A DNA stretch of 64,000 bases from Neobacillus cucumis. Lineage in GTDB: Bacteria; Bacillota; Bacilli; Bacillales_B; DSM-18226. The DNA lies in NCBI RefSeq assembly GCF_016107705.1, contig NZ_JAEHGC010000001.1, forward strand, positions 1 to 64,000, given 5' to 3'. The translations under genes and the position numbers were made by a program. The notes beneath the pieces were generated by a model. The model was not told where the DNA came from and made no database searches. It saw nothing but the letters and a program-made list of their open reading frames with translations. Of the stretch, positions 44,339 to 52,594 are shown one piece after another; position 1 is the stretch's first letter; each line of letters begins with the position of its first letter.

Positions 44339-45017
44339 GAGAATTTCTCACTTTATAGCCGATTCCTCTAATATTTTGAATCAAAGAAGGTCTTCCGGGT
44401 ACATCAATCTTTTTCCTCACCAATTTGACTAAGGCATCTAAAGCATTATCAGAAACTTCGCCATCTAATCCCCATATCTTCTCAAACAGAACGTCCCTTG
44501 TCATAATTTGGTTTTGGTTGCGCATAAGAAGTTCAAGGAGCTGGTATTCTTTTTTCGTTAAATCAATCGGGGAAGCATTACGTTTAAATTCATGTGTGTG
44601 AAGATTGAGGTTATAATCATGGATGGTAATGGCATCTTCAAGAGGCTTTTCTTTTCTCCGACTGATGGCCCGAATCCGTGCCAGAAGCTCATTAAATTCG
44701 AAGGGTTTAACAATATAATCATCCGCACCTGCATCTAAGCCTGAAACGATATTTTCGTTTGCATCTTTCGCTGTTACAAACAAAATCCCGCTGCTAATCC
44801 CTTTTTCACGAAGCCGTTTGCAAACAGCAAGCCCGTCTTCTATAGGCAGCATCCAGTCTAAAATAATCACATCATAACTGGAAAAAACGGCTTGGTCATA
44901 TGCCTCTTTTCCGTTTTTAACCCAATCAACTAGGTAAAATTCTTTTTTTAGCATATGATTCATTAGCTTCCCAAGCCGGACATCATCCTCAGCCAGTAAA
45001 ATCTTCACTTTCGTCAC
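44331..45017 (-). CDS. Response regulator, OmpR/PhoB family
   Basis: A 228-residue regulator with a receiver domain (phospho-acceptor Asp54 in IILDWMLP, Thr and Lys in FVTAKD and IVKPFE). The C-terminal winged-helix DNA-binding domain contains DLTKKEYQLLELLMRNQNQ and IRGIGYKV. It is the first gene of the pair and partner of the downstream kinase. Its DNA site is not visible. Confidence 0.92.
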   Translation of the reverse strand: MTKVKILLAEDDVRLGKLMNHMLKKEFYLVDWVKNGKEAYDQAVFSSYDVIILDWMLPIEDGLAVCKRLREKGISSGILFVTAKDANENIVSGLDAGADDYIVKPFEFNELLARIRAISRRKEKPLEDAITIHDYNLNLHTHEFKRNASPIDLTKKEYQLLELLMRNQNQIMTRDVLFEKIWGLDGEVSDNALDALVKLVRKKIDVPGRPSLIQNIRGIGYKVRNSHV

Positions 45018-45105
45018 TCCATTTCAAAAAAATTCCTTTTGCTATTATCATAGCAAGCTTTTCTGAAAAAAAAGTGAAAAAAACGTGACAAAAAACCTTC
45101 TGATT

Positions 45106-45690
45106 TCATGGGATGAAAATTTGCACCCCACGAAAAGAGGTAATCAAACTGGCAAGTAATCCAACAATTGAGACAATCAATAACGAATAAAACAGTTTTG
45201 CATCTTGTAGCAAAAATAGAGCAGCAAAAATGATAACTGTGTCCATTGCAAAAATAATCACACCGACATTGATTTTTGACCATTTTGCCATAAGCAATGC
45301 TAGTAAATCCATTCCTCCAGGGCTAATATGATTTCTTAACATGACCCCGACCCCAATCCCAATGATGACTGCACCGATAATCACACTGCTCATAATCGGT
45401 AAATGGAAGACACCATTTAATGGTATCAGTAATTCAATCATTATTCCGGATATGATTGCCCCAATTATACCGTTAACAAAATAAAGCGGATCAGATTTAA
45501 AGGCAAACATATAAACAGGAAAATTGAGGAAAATAAAAATCAAGCCTGCTTTCAAACCCCATAAGTAATTTATGATTAGACTAATACCCAAAAAGCCGCC
45601 ATTAATCAAATGGAATGGAATAATAAATCCGTTCAGACCGACGCCAATTAATGTACTCCCAAAGCCAATAACCACCATTTTTTTTACCAT
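45106..45690 (-). CDS. YitT family membrane protein
   Basis: A 194-residue integral membrane protein with five or six hydrophobic segments. GLNGFIIPFHLINGGFLGIS and LRNHISPGGMDLLALLM are conserved YitT motifs. The usual C-terminal DUF2179 domain is absent, so it is a short version of the family. Function is unknown; some relatives are discussed as transporters. A weak AAGGATGG serves the ATG at 45690, with an alternative ATG three codons upstream. Confidence 0.82.
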   Translation of the reverse strand: MVKKMVVIGFGSTLIGVGLNGFIIPFHLINGGFLGISLIINYLWGLKAGLIFIFLNFPVYMFAFKSDPLYFVNGIIGAIISGIMIELLIPLNGVFHLPIMSSVIIGAVIIGIGVGVMLRNHISPGGMDLLALLMAKWSKINVGVIIFAMDTVIIFAALFLLQDAKLFYSLLIVSIVGLLASLITSFRGVQIFIP

Positions 45691-45810
45691 GCAATCCATC
45701 CTTGTCCAATACTCTTTTTACTACATATATGTCCAAGAGAAAAACTTATTCGACCGGATGGAATTTAATGAAATTCTAATTCATACTTATATACTATTTT
45801 CCAATTAAAA

Positions 45811-45835
45811 TAGAGCCGTCAGCATAACGGCTCTA
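45811..45835 (-). terminator. Terminator of cwlJ
   Basis: TAGAGCCGT / ACGGCTCTA (45811-45819 with 45827-45835), followed on the minus strand by TTTTAATT. It lies just after the cwlJ stop at 45842. Confidence 0.85.
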
Positions 45836-45841
45836 TGAGTT

Positions 45842-46270
45842 TTAAAAAGTATTATATACATTCGCACATGTTTCGGATGTTGGTTCATAAAAGCAATGCT
45901 GCTTGTATCTTGAAACAAACGGCTGATCATACCATGTATTTGGACAATCACCATCCGGTTTAAAATACCAAAGGCTGAATTTTGCGGGCCAAAATCTTTG
46001 CCCGTCGATTACCTTTTGCGCTAAACGTCTTTCAGATGATCTTGGTGATTGATAAAAATATCCATGTGTAACTGCTTCAAATGCATGTGGTTGAAATATC
46101 ATTTGCGGAATGGTGCGAAGTCCTTTAAAATCAGAACAGTTTGCACGTATTCGGTTAATTCCCACATTCCCGATGAGAAGCATTCCAAGATCCCCTTCTC
46201 CCTCACCTTCAGCCCGAAGCAACCTGGCTAACAGGTCGATATCGGATTTTCTTGCCCTCACAACAGCCAT
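45842..46270 (-). CDS. cwlJ: Spore cortex-lytic enzyme CwlJ
   Basis: A 142-residue SleB/CwlJ hydrolase that breaks down cortex peptidoglycan during germination; it lies in the spore coat and responds to Ca-dipicolinate. The catalytic-region LLRAEGEGEGDLGMLLIGN and the C-terminal SLWYFKPDGDCPNTWYDQP closely match B. subtilis CwlJ, with normal length and no signal peptide. GGAGG lies seven bases before the ATG; a GTG directly upstream is less likely. In many Bacillus gerQ, needed for CwlJ placement, is adjacent; it is not in this window. Confidence 0.96.
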   Translation of the reverse strand: MAVVRARKSDIDLLARLLRAEGEGEGDLGMLLIGNVGINRIRANCSDFKGLRTIPQMIFQPHAFEAVTHGYFYQSPRSSERRLAQKVIDGQRFWPAKFSLWYFKPDGDCPNTWYDQPFVSRYKQHCFYEPTSETCANVYNTF

Positions 46271-46340
46271 CACGCCACCTCCATGTTGTTCACCTATAGC
46301 ATATTCTTAGGAGGGAAGTGATGACATTATAATAAGTTTT

Positions 46341-46574
46341 TTAAAGAGTAAAACAAATGGCTGCGCCAGGCGAGCCTACACCATGACTAACGACTTTTAC
46401 CTCTACACCGTTGCATTTTCCTTTGAAACTATGATACTCTCGGCTTTAAGCTAAAACTGCGGCATTTTCAAGTAAGGTGGCAATTTTTTTGGCACGAAAA
46501 GGATCACCACAGACTAGAACTCGTTTTGGCAGCTCCTCCGGATTGATTTTTAAATTTGGCAGCTTATTAGTCAT
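46341..46574 (-). pseudogene. Nucleoside phosphorylase, N-terminal remnant with in-frame stop
   Basis: The frame starts with a good ATG (46574) overlapping the stop of the previous gene and reads LKINPEELPKRVLVCGDPFR, a PNP/UDP phosphorylase N-terminus. It meets a TAA at 46446-46448, continues in the same frame with REYHSFKGKCNGVEVKVVSH and GVGSPGAAICF, and ends at 46341. Only about 77 of roughly 250 codons remain, so a nonsense mutation and a 3' deletion have both occurred. Its partners are the ABC transporter remnants upstream. Confidence 0.85.
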
Positions 46575-47232
46575 AATCTTTGTGCTCCCATTCATCCTCT
46601 GGTATTGACAAATCTTCTCCTGAAAATCTTTCTTCTTTAAAGGGATCGCCATTTAAATGAAAACCGTTTTGTTCCCAAAAACCCGGTTGGTTTTCCTTCA
46701 TAATTTGGAATCCTCGCACCCATTTGACACTTTTCCAGAAATATAAATGTGGCAGCACAAGGCGGAGCGGCCAGCCATGCTTATCAGACAGTGGCTTTCC
46801 CTCAAAAGAATGCGCTAAAAGACAGTCATCCCGCAATAAATCTTCAAGTGGTACATTGGCAGTATAATCCTGATCCCCATGGACCATCACATATTTTCCA
46901 GTTGGATTTACTCCGGCAGCATTCAGAAAATCTTTAAATAGAACGCCTTGAAACGTATTATCAAACCTTGACCATCTTGTTACACAATGAATATCACAAG
47001 TAACAGAGGATTGTGGCATGGCTAGAATATCTGCATACTTTAAAACCTTTTCCTCTTCAAGTTCACCAAATAACTTGAGTGTCCAAGTGTCTAAATCATA
47101 AGTTGGGATTTCTCCCTCATGGAGAATCGGGAACCGTTCCGTGAGAACTTGCCCCTGTGGCAGCCGGGATGCTAATTCAGGATTATCATTAACCGGAACC
47201 TTCATTTTTTTGATTTTTTCAGCTTTATTCAT
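46567..47232 (-). CDS. Sulfite oxidase-like molybdopterin-dependent oxidoreductase (YuiH-like)
   Basis: A 221-residue protein with the sulfite-oxidase molybdenum-cofactor fold. The Mo-ligand cysteine lies in CDIHCVTRWSRFDN, and HGWPLRLVLPHLYFWKSVKW is the conserved binding block. It has no signal peptide, heme or dimerisation domain. AAGGAGG precedes the ATG. It appears intact although its operon neighbours on both sides are wrecked, so it may still be selected. The physiological substrate is unknown for this bacterial branch. Confidence 0.88.
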   Translation of the reverse strand: MNKAEKIKKMKVPVNDNPELASRLPQGQVLTERFPILHEGEIPTYDLDTWTLKLFGELEEEKVLKYADILAMPQSSVTCDIHCVTRWSRFDNTFQGVLFKDFLNAAGVNPTGKYVMVHGDQDYTANVPLEDLLRDDCLLAHSFEGKPLSDKHGWPLRLVLPHLYFWKSVKWVRGFQIMKENQPGFWEQNGFHLNGDPFKEERFSGEDLSIPEDEWEHKDYD

Positions 47233-47245
47233 CTTATTGTCCTCC

Positions 47246-47420
47246 TTACCTTGAGCTTTGCTGGCCTGATTGATTTTGATCGACGCCCTTATCCTTTAAG
47301 AAGAACATGGCGAGGAGTGTTAAGACAAACGGAATCATCATCGTAAATTGGGTCGGAACCGATAAGCCTTGTAATCTTGTACTTAAAGCATCCATTAATC
47401 CAAATATAGACGTCTTGTCC
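47246..47420 (-). pseudogene. ABC transporter permease, C-terminal remnant (BMP/nucleoside type)
   Basis: Only the last segment remains, reading LMDALSTRLQGLSVPTQFTM followed by a hydrophobic helix and a polar end. This is the C-terminus of the permease paired with BMP-family binding proteins (guanosine/nucleoside importers). It is joined out of frame to the binding-protein remnant, so a large deletion removed the ATPase, the first permease and most of the second. Confidence 0.75.
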
Positions 47421-47855
47421 GGAAGTAAAGAATCCTTTTTCTTTTGCTGCTTCAAATACGCCTAAATCACCAACGGCTTAAGCACCTGCAACAAAATCTG
47501 CACCCTTAGAGGCTTGAAGCAGGGCAAGTTCTTTTGCCTTTGCTAGGTCTGTAAAGCTGCCAACATAGTTTACAAGAAATTGTGTTTTTGGATTTGTTGC
47601 TTTCAATCCTTCTTGAAAGCCGCCTGTCCATTTCTTCATCAACGGTGCATCGATTGCTACTACCATCCCGACTTTATTCGTTTTAGTCGCAAGACCTGCA
47701 GCCGCTCCTAAAAGGTAAGCTGCTTCTTGTTCACGGAAAGTTACACTGCGAACGTTTGGTAAATCTTCGGTTGTATCAATGATGGCAAATTGTTTATTTG
47801 GATTTTCAGTTGCTACTTTCTTTAAAGCATCTTCTGACTCAAAGGAAGAAGTAAC
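47421..47855 (-). pseudogene. BMP family ABC substrate-binding protein, internal remnant
   Basis: On the minus strand the frame reads FESEDALKKVATENPNKQFA, then REQEAAYLLGAAAGLATKTN and GVFEAAKEKGFF, matching the middle of BmpA/Med-type nucleoside-binding lipoproteins. There is a TAA stop at 47478-47480. The N-terminus with signal peptide and lipobox is missing: the sequence begins directly at the T-run of the S-box terminator. The C-terminal part is also lost. Confidence 0.82.
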
Positions 47856-48010
47856 AAAAAAAGCGCCCTTCCCATAAGAAAGAGCGCTTTTTCACCTCGA
47901 CTCTCCCTTATCTTTCAGAGTAAGCACTCTGCAGGATTTAGCACCTTCTGTTTTAATAAAAAGCGGTTGCCGGGTTTCATAGGGCCTGTCCCTCCACCAC
48001 TCGTGATAAG
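47856..48010 (-). promoter_or_regulatory. SAM-I riboswitch (S-box) with terminator
   Basis: On the minus strand P1 CTTATC / GATAAG closes the aptamer (47907-48010). Inside are the conserved GAGGGACAGGCCC, ATGAAACCCGGCAACC and GGTGCTAAATCCTGCAG blocks. The expression platform is the hairpin AAAAAGCGC / GCGCTTTTT (47857-47892). High SAM would terminate transcription. The gene it once controlled starts in a broken BMP coding remnant, so the switch now controls a decayed operon with one intact enzyme. Confidence 0.92.
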
Positions 48011-48154
48011 GAATTATTTATTTTTTAAAAATAACTTATTTTTACTATATCAATAGTGTTTATGTCTGAATTATTTAAAAGTTTACAACTTTAAATCGAA
48101 AAAGTAAATATACTTTTTAAAAAATTTTAAACCTTTTAAATTATCGCTGGCAGA

Positions 48155-48568
48155 CTATCTTAAATATGATTTTCTTGAACCATATCGCCTACGAAAAACA
48201 AATTTCCTTAAATCAACATCTTTTAAATTCCCGTCATAGCATAAAAACAGTAAGGATTGAAATTCCTTATACTGCTGCATGACAAAAAGAGCGAACTCTT
48301 TGCGTTCGCTCTTCATTTTCAACTTTACCTCTTCCTTTGAAAGAATGTCTCCTAGCTGGTCCTGATAATAAGCCTTGGTGTCTTCCCATTTCTTCTTGCG
48401 ATTCACCAAAATATCCTGCCCATATTCTGGTAATTTTTCAATGACAATGTCGATATATCCCTCAGACCACATCAGCATTTTATCTTTCTCTGGAAGATCA
48501 AGAACCATTTTTAACAGCTCGGTATCCTCTACATTCTTTCCGCTCGCATATTTTCCGACCCGATTCAT
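48155..48568 (-). CDS. Hypothetical protein
   Basis: A 137-residue soluble charged protein with no signal peptide or membrane segment. AGAGGTGA precedes the ATG. The C-terminal part (SERKEFALFVMQQYKEFQSL, then a YDG) faintly recalls the tail of T4 RnlA-type RNA ligases, but the catalytic KxxG region is absent, so I do not assign a function. It lies 55 bases after the HtrA gene and could share its transcript. Confidence 0.7.
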   Translation of the reverse strand: MNRVGKYASGKNVEDTELLKMVLDLPEKDKMLMWSEGYIDIVIEKLPEYGQDILVNRKKKWEDTKAYYQDQLGDILSKEEVKLKMKSERKEFALFVMQQYKEFQSLLFLCYDGNLKDVDLRKFVFRRRYGSRKSYLR

Positions 48569-48623
48569 CTCATCACCTCTGACTCGATTCTTTAGGTCTT
48601 ATTTTGCATCAAAACATGAAAGC

Positions 48624-50030
48624 TTATTTAGATAGCTTTACATCGATCGTTTTTAGCTTGCCATTGCGGTATACCCCAAACTTAACGGTATCTCCTACAT
48701 TCACTTTCGTATATAAATATTTACGTAATTCGGAAGAAGAGCCAATTTTCGTACCATTCATGGAAACAATGACATCCTTCACTTCCAGCCCAGAACTTGA
48801 AGCAGCAGAATGCGGATCCACTTGCGTAATCATTACGCCCTTTTGGACACTGCTAGGCAGGTTTTGCCAATAGATTTGCGGAATTTGATCTAAATCTTCA
48901 AGACCAATGCCGATATATGGACGCTCAATTTTTCCATTTTTTATTAATTGATTGACAATTGGAATCGCGTCATTACTTGGGATGGCAAAGCCTAAACCTT
49001 CGACACCATTCTCTGAAATCTTTAGGCTGTTAATGCCAATAACCTGTCCTTGTGAATTGATCAACGCACCACCACTGTTCCCAGGGTTAATGGCGGCATC
49101 GGTTTGAATGACATTTGTATCCCAGCTTCCTGCAGAGGTATCAACAGCAATACTGCGGTTGGTAGCACTGATAATTCCCTGTGTTACTGTTCTAGAAAGG
49201 TCAAGTCCCAGCGGGTTACCGATGGCATACACTTGGTCACCAGGTCGAAGTGTGGAAGAATCCCCAAAGCTCGCCGTAGCATTCACATATTTCGCATCAA
49301 TTTTTAAGACAGCCAAATCGGTTAAAGCATCCGTACCAACGACCTCTGCCTTTGTTTTTTCACCATTATATAAAGAGATTTCAAGTTTTGAAGCCCCTTC
49401 GACTACGTGATTATTGGTTACGATATAGGCATCATTATTATTTTTTTGAAAAATCACCCCAGATCCAGAGCCTGTTTCAACACTTTGAGAGGGGCTGGAA
49501 TTACCAAAGAAATCGCTACTTTGCTGTTTTTGATAGTTTTCAATTCCGACTATTGCTTTTGAGACCTTTTCAACTGTATCGGCAATGGACGCACCCGAAG
49601 TTTTTGCCACCGTTGGCTGTGCCGTCACTGGTTTTACTTCCGTAGCAGCTGATTGGTTATCCGCCTTCTCAAAATAATTTTTCATATAGTCCGTATGCGG
49701 TAGAATCGTTAAAGTCAGTACCGACCCGATTACACCTGCAGCTAAGGTTGATGCGAAGCCTTTTAAATTTCTTTTATTGCTGGTTTTCGGTTCTTCTTTA
49801 GAACGGGTTGCTTCTCCACCATGAGAGGCAGTAGTATATTCTCTGTAGTTTGTTTCTTGTGTATTATGAGTCTCATAGGATGATCGATCAAAATCATGTG
49901 TGTTGGTTTCATGGTCAACATTTGGTTTCTTTACGTCCGATTCGTTTCGCGAACTTGCCGGCATGGTAAGGTCAATGGAATTGGTTTCATTTTGTTCATT
50001 TTCTGGGTTAAAATCGTCTTTATAATTCAT
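48624..50030 (-). CDS. HtrA-type membrane-anchored serine protease
   Basis: A 468-residue protease of the DegP/HtrA family. A long polar cytoplasmic N-terminus (about 1-90, rich in Asn/Glu/Thr) leads to one transmembrane helix (about 90-112, STLAAGVIGSVLTLTIL). The trypsin-like domain follows with the triad His in TNNHVVEGA, Asp in ALTDLAVLKID and Ser in NPGNSGGAL, and a C-terminal PDZ domain ends the protein. It degrades or refolds misfolded exported proteins. AAAAGGAG precedes the ATG. It follows a two-component system, 162 bases away, a plausible envelope-stress controller. Confidence 0.93.
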   Translation of the reverse strand: MNYKDDFNPENEQNETNSIDLTMPASSRNESDVKKPNVDHETNTHDFDRSSYETHNTQETNYREYTTASHGGEATRSKEEPKTSNKRNLKGFASTLAAGVIGSVLTLTILPHTDYMKNYFEKADNQSAATEVKPVTAQPTVAKTSGASIADTVEKVSKAIVGIENYQKQQSSDFFGNSSPSQSVETGSGSGVIFQKNNNDAYIVTNNHVVEGASKLEISLYNGEKTKAEVVGTDALTDLAVLKIDAKYVNATASFGDSSTLRPGDQVYAIGNPLGLDLSRTVTQGIISATNRSIAVDTSAGSWDTNVIQTDAAINPGNSGGALINSQGQVIGINSLKISENGVEGLGFAIPSNDAIPIVNQLIKNGKIERPYIGIGLEDLDQIPQIYWQNLPSSVQKGVMITQVDPHSAASSSGLEVKDVIVSMNGTKIGSSSELRKYLYTKVNVGDTVKFGVYRNGKLKTIDVKLSK

Positions 50031-50181
50031 AAGCTTTCGATCTCCTTTTGCTTATTATTGAATCATGTATTTATTCTTACTTTATCCAACAAATATGACA
50101 AAACTATTAACAAACTTTAAATGGTTTTGTAATAAAACAAGAAAAAATATGAAAACTCGACTATTTTCTCCATACGAAAAA

Positions 50182-50204
50182 GCTGCAGATTTTTACACCG
50201 CAGC
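50182..50204 (-). terminator. Weak terminator after histidine kinase
   Basis: GCTGC / GCAGC stem (50182-50186 with 50200-50204) followed on the minus strand by TTTTTC. It overlaps the kinase stop codon. Confidence 0.5.
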
Positions 50205-51635
50205 ATTCTTCTCATTTTTAAAACGGATGACAAATTTTGTTCCTTTGTCTTTTTCACTAAAAACATCAATTTCCCCGTTATGAAGAACAATTAATTGTTT
50301 TACAATTGAAAGTCCTAAGCCAAACTCTCCGTATGGGTTACTAGTTCTTGAGATATCCGCTTTATAAAAGCGATGCCAAATATTCTCAACTTCTTTCGGG
50401 TCAATTCCCACACCAGTATCTTCAATTTCGATAATCGTATCGTTCTGTTCCGACCTGCCTCTCAGCCAAATCGTTCCATTTGTTGTGAATTGGATACTAT
50501 TTTTAGTGATGTTAATCAAAATTTGAATGAGGCGGTCATAATCCGCATTTACATGCACATCAGGATCTGCTTCCACCACAATTTGATTATTTTTCTCTTC
50601 TGCTTGCAGATATAATTGCTCCTGAATAATTTCAAGCACTTCCTGCAGCTGTATATCTTCACGGAAAAGCTGGATTTGATTCGAGCGAATTTTATCATAA
50701 TCCAGGTTTTCATTGACGAGGCGGATCAATCGTTTCGCTTCCTGACTGACAAGATTGATTCCTTTTTCCTTATCTCCCTCAGGAATCATATTGTTTTTCA
50801 GTCCTTCAATCACCCCGCTGATGGTCGTTAGAGGGGTTCGTAATTCATGAGAAACATCGGACATAAACTGCCTTCTCCGATTTTCCAAGCTTTCAATTTC
50901 TTCCATAGAACGGTTGATTTTATTGACCATGCGATTAAAGTCGCTGGCCAATTCGCCGATTTCATCAAAGTTGGAAGCTGGCACACTGACGTGGTAATTC
51001 CCCGCTGATACTTGTGATGTTGCTTCTTGGAGCCGTTTAATTCGATTCACATGTAATCTTGATAATAGCCAGCTAAGTAAAAACGAAACTCCCAGCGCGA
51101 TGAGAATGGTATAGAGTAAAAATTGATTGACTTTTTCAATCATCGCACTTGTTCCACTGATAGGTGAAGCTATGAGGATGCCACCGTAAAATCGACCATT
51201 ATTTATATACGGTTTCACGACAAAGGTTACGCCTTCGGAACCAAAGGTTTTATAATCGGCATTGACCACAAGGGTATGCCCTTTGGCGATCTCCCTTAAT
51301 TGCTCGGGTTCTAAATTGGTGATGGTCGGCCCGCGTTTCCCCACCGAATAAAGATTAAAACCTTGATCAAACATACTAAAGGTCATTTTCCTTTTGGATA
51401 AGACAGTGCTGTATTGATTGATAATTTGGCCAGTTTCCTCCGGATTGTGGTCAATATCTGAAATAATGGCCTTGCCATATGAAACCAGTTCATCCGCCTT
51501 ATTTTCATAGACCAAACTTTGAATATAATGGGCAAACAAGAGACTTAAAACTAAAAAAGCAACAATAATAATGCTTATATGGCTAATAAATTGTTGATAG
51601 GCATACCTAAATTTCATCCGTTTTAATCGACTCAT
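50193..51635 (-). CDS. Sensor histidine kinase (HAMP-containing)
   Basis: About 480 residues. Two transmembrane segments (about 18-40 and 165-190) flank an extracytoplasmic sensor. A HAMP linker (RIKRLQEATSQVSAGNYHVS), HisKA with the phosphorylated His in SDVSHELRTPLTT and an HATPase domain with NITKNSIQF, DTGVGID and FGLGLSIV follow. Several in-frame starts overlap the end of the response regulator; none has an ideal ribosome binding site, so the N-terminus is uncertain by up to 18 residues. Signal unknown; the HtrA gene next to it suggests envelope stress. Confidence 0.9.
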   Translation of the reverse strand: MSRLKRMKFRYAYQQFISHISIIIVAFLVLSLLFAHYIQSLVYENKADELVSYGKAIISDIDHNPEETGQIINQYSTVLSKRKMTFSMFDQGFNLYSVGKRGPTITNLEPEQLREIAKGHTLVVNADYKTFGSEGVTFVVKPYINNGRFYGGILIASPISGTSAMIEKVNQFLLYTILIALGVSFLLSWLLSRLHVNRIKRLQEATSQVSAGNYHVSVPASNFDEIGELASDFNRMVNKINRSMEEIESLENRRRQFMSDVSHELRTPLTTISGVIEGLKNNMIPEGDKEKGINLVSQEAKRLIRLVNENLDYDKIRSNQIQLFREDIQLQEVLEIIQEQLYLQAEEKNNQIVVEADPDVHVNADYDRLIQILINITKNSIQFTTNGTIWLRGRSEQNDTIIEIEDTGVGIDPKEVENIWHRFYKADISRTSNPYGEFGLGLSIVKQLIVLHNGEIDVFSEKDKGTKFVIRFKNEKNAAV

Positions 51636-52308
51636 CGAATTTATATCCAACTCCCCATACAGTGTGGAAGAAAGGTTTTCCTGTCATTTCAACTTTTTTC
51701 CTCAGCCTTTTGATGTGAACATCAACGGTCCGTTCATCGCCGTAGAACTGGTAGCCCCAGACTCTTTCCAAAAGCTGTTCTCTTGAAAAAACTTGTTTTG
51801 GATGCTCGATCATATAATATAACAAATCAAATTCTTTTGGCGTTAAATTGGTGATGTTCTCCCCGTCGACAATGACCTCACGGGTATTTTTGCTGATTTT
51901 AAAATGCTCGGTCTCAAGAAATTCTTCTTGGGGATCCGTTACTTGGTTTTGAAATCTCCGTGTTACCGCTTTAATTCTTGCCATTAATGTGAGGGGACTG
52001 AACGGCTTTGTCACATAATCGTCGGCACCCATTTCCAGGCCAAGTACTTGGTCTGACTCACTATCTTTTGCGGTTAGCATAATAATGGGCACCGAGTGTT
52101 TTTCTTCTCTAATTTTCCGACAAATGGTGACTCCGTCCATTCCCGGCAGCATCCAATCGACAATGAGCGCGTCCCAGGTTTCGCATTTAAAACGGTTATA
52201 GCCTTCTAAGCCGTTATTGATAAATTCTCCTTGAATTCCTTCTTTGGCGAAAAACATTTCAATCATTGTGCATACACTTTTATTATCTTCAATCACGAGT
52301 ATTTTCAA
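51607..52308 (-). CDS. Response regulator, OmpR/PhoB family
   Basis: A 233-residue regulator. The receiver has Asp51 in ALIVDWMLPG, Thr in IIMLTAKD and Lys in VTKPFS. The winged-helix output domain has NLTPKEFDLLYYMIEHPKQV and VWGVGYKF. AGGAG-like sequence precedes the ATG. It overlaps its kinase gene. Upstream lies a large 52-bp tandem array, with about 290 bases of AT-rich sequence (52309-52594) between that could hold the promoter. Confidence 0.92.
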   Translation of the reverse strand: MKILVIEDNKSVCTMIEMFFAKEGIQGEFINNGLEGYNRFKCETWDALIVDWMLPGMDGVTICRKIREEKHSVPIIMLTAKDSESDQVLGLEMGADDYVTKPFSPLTLMARIKAVTRRFQNQVTDPQEEFLETEHFKISKNTREVIVDGENITNLTPKEFDLLYYMIEHPKQVFSREQLLERVWGYQFYGDERTVDVHIKRLRKKVEMTGKPFFHTVWGVGYKFDESIKTDEI

Positions 52309-52594
52309 TATGATTCATCTCCTACATGAAAAACTACCTATTTCAAGTGTATACCAATTTTAGAGCTTATCAACCGAATGGGGTATTTCTTACATACTCT
52401 TTAAAACTTTGTTCATAGTTTATTAATAATTGGGATTGGTGAGGTAGTATTATGTGGGGATTGTGGTATTGGAGAATTTGGGAGTTTTGATTTTGTAGCT
52501 TATCGGGGTTATTGGTGATAGTTTGATGGCTTGGTGCTGCTAATTTGTCGAATTTAAATGTAAAAAATTTTAAGTTCTTAAATTTCCATTTTTA

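Noticed and set aside
48155..48568. RNA ligase
   Set aside because: Only a faint similarity to an RNA-ligase tail; the catalytic lysine motif is absent and length is far too short.
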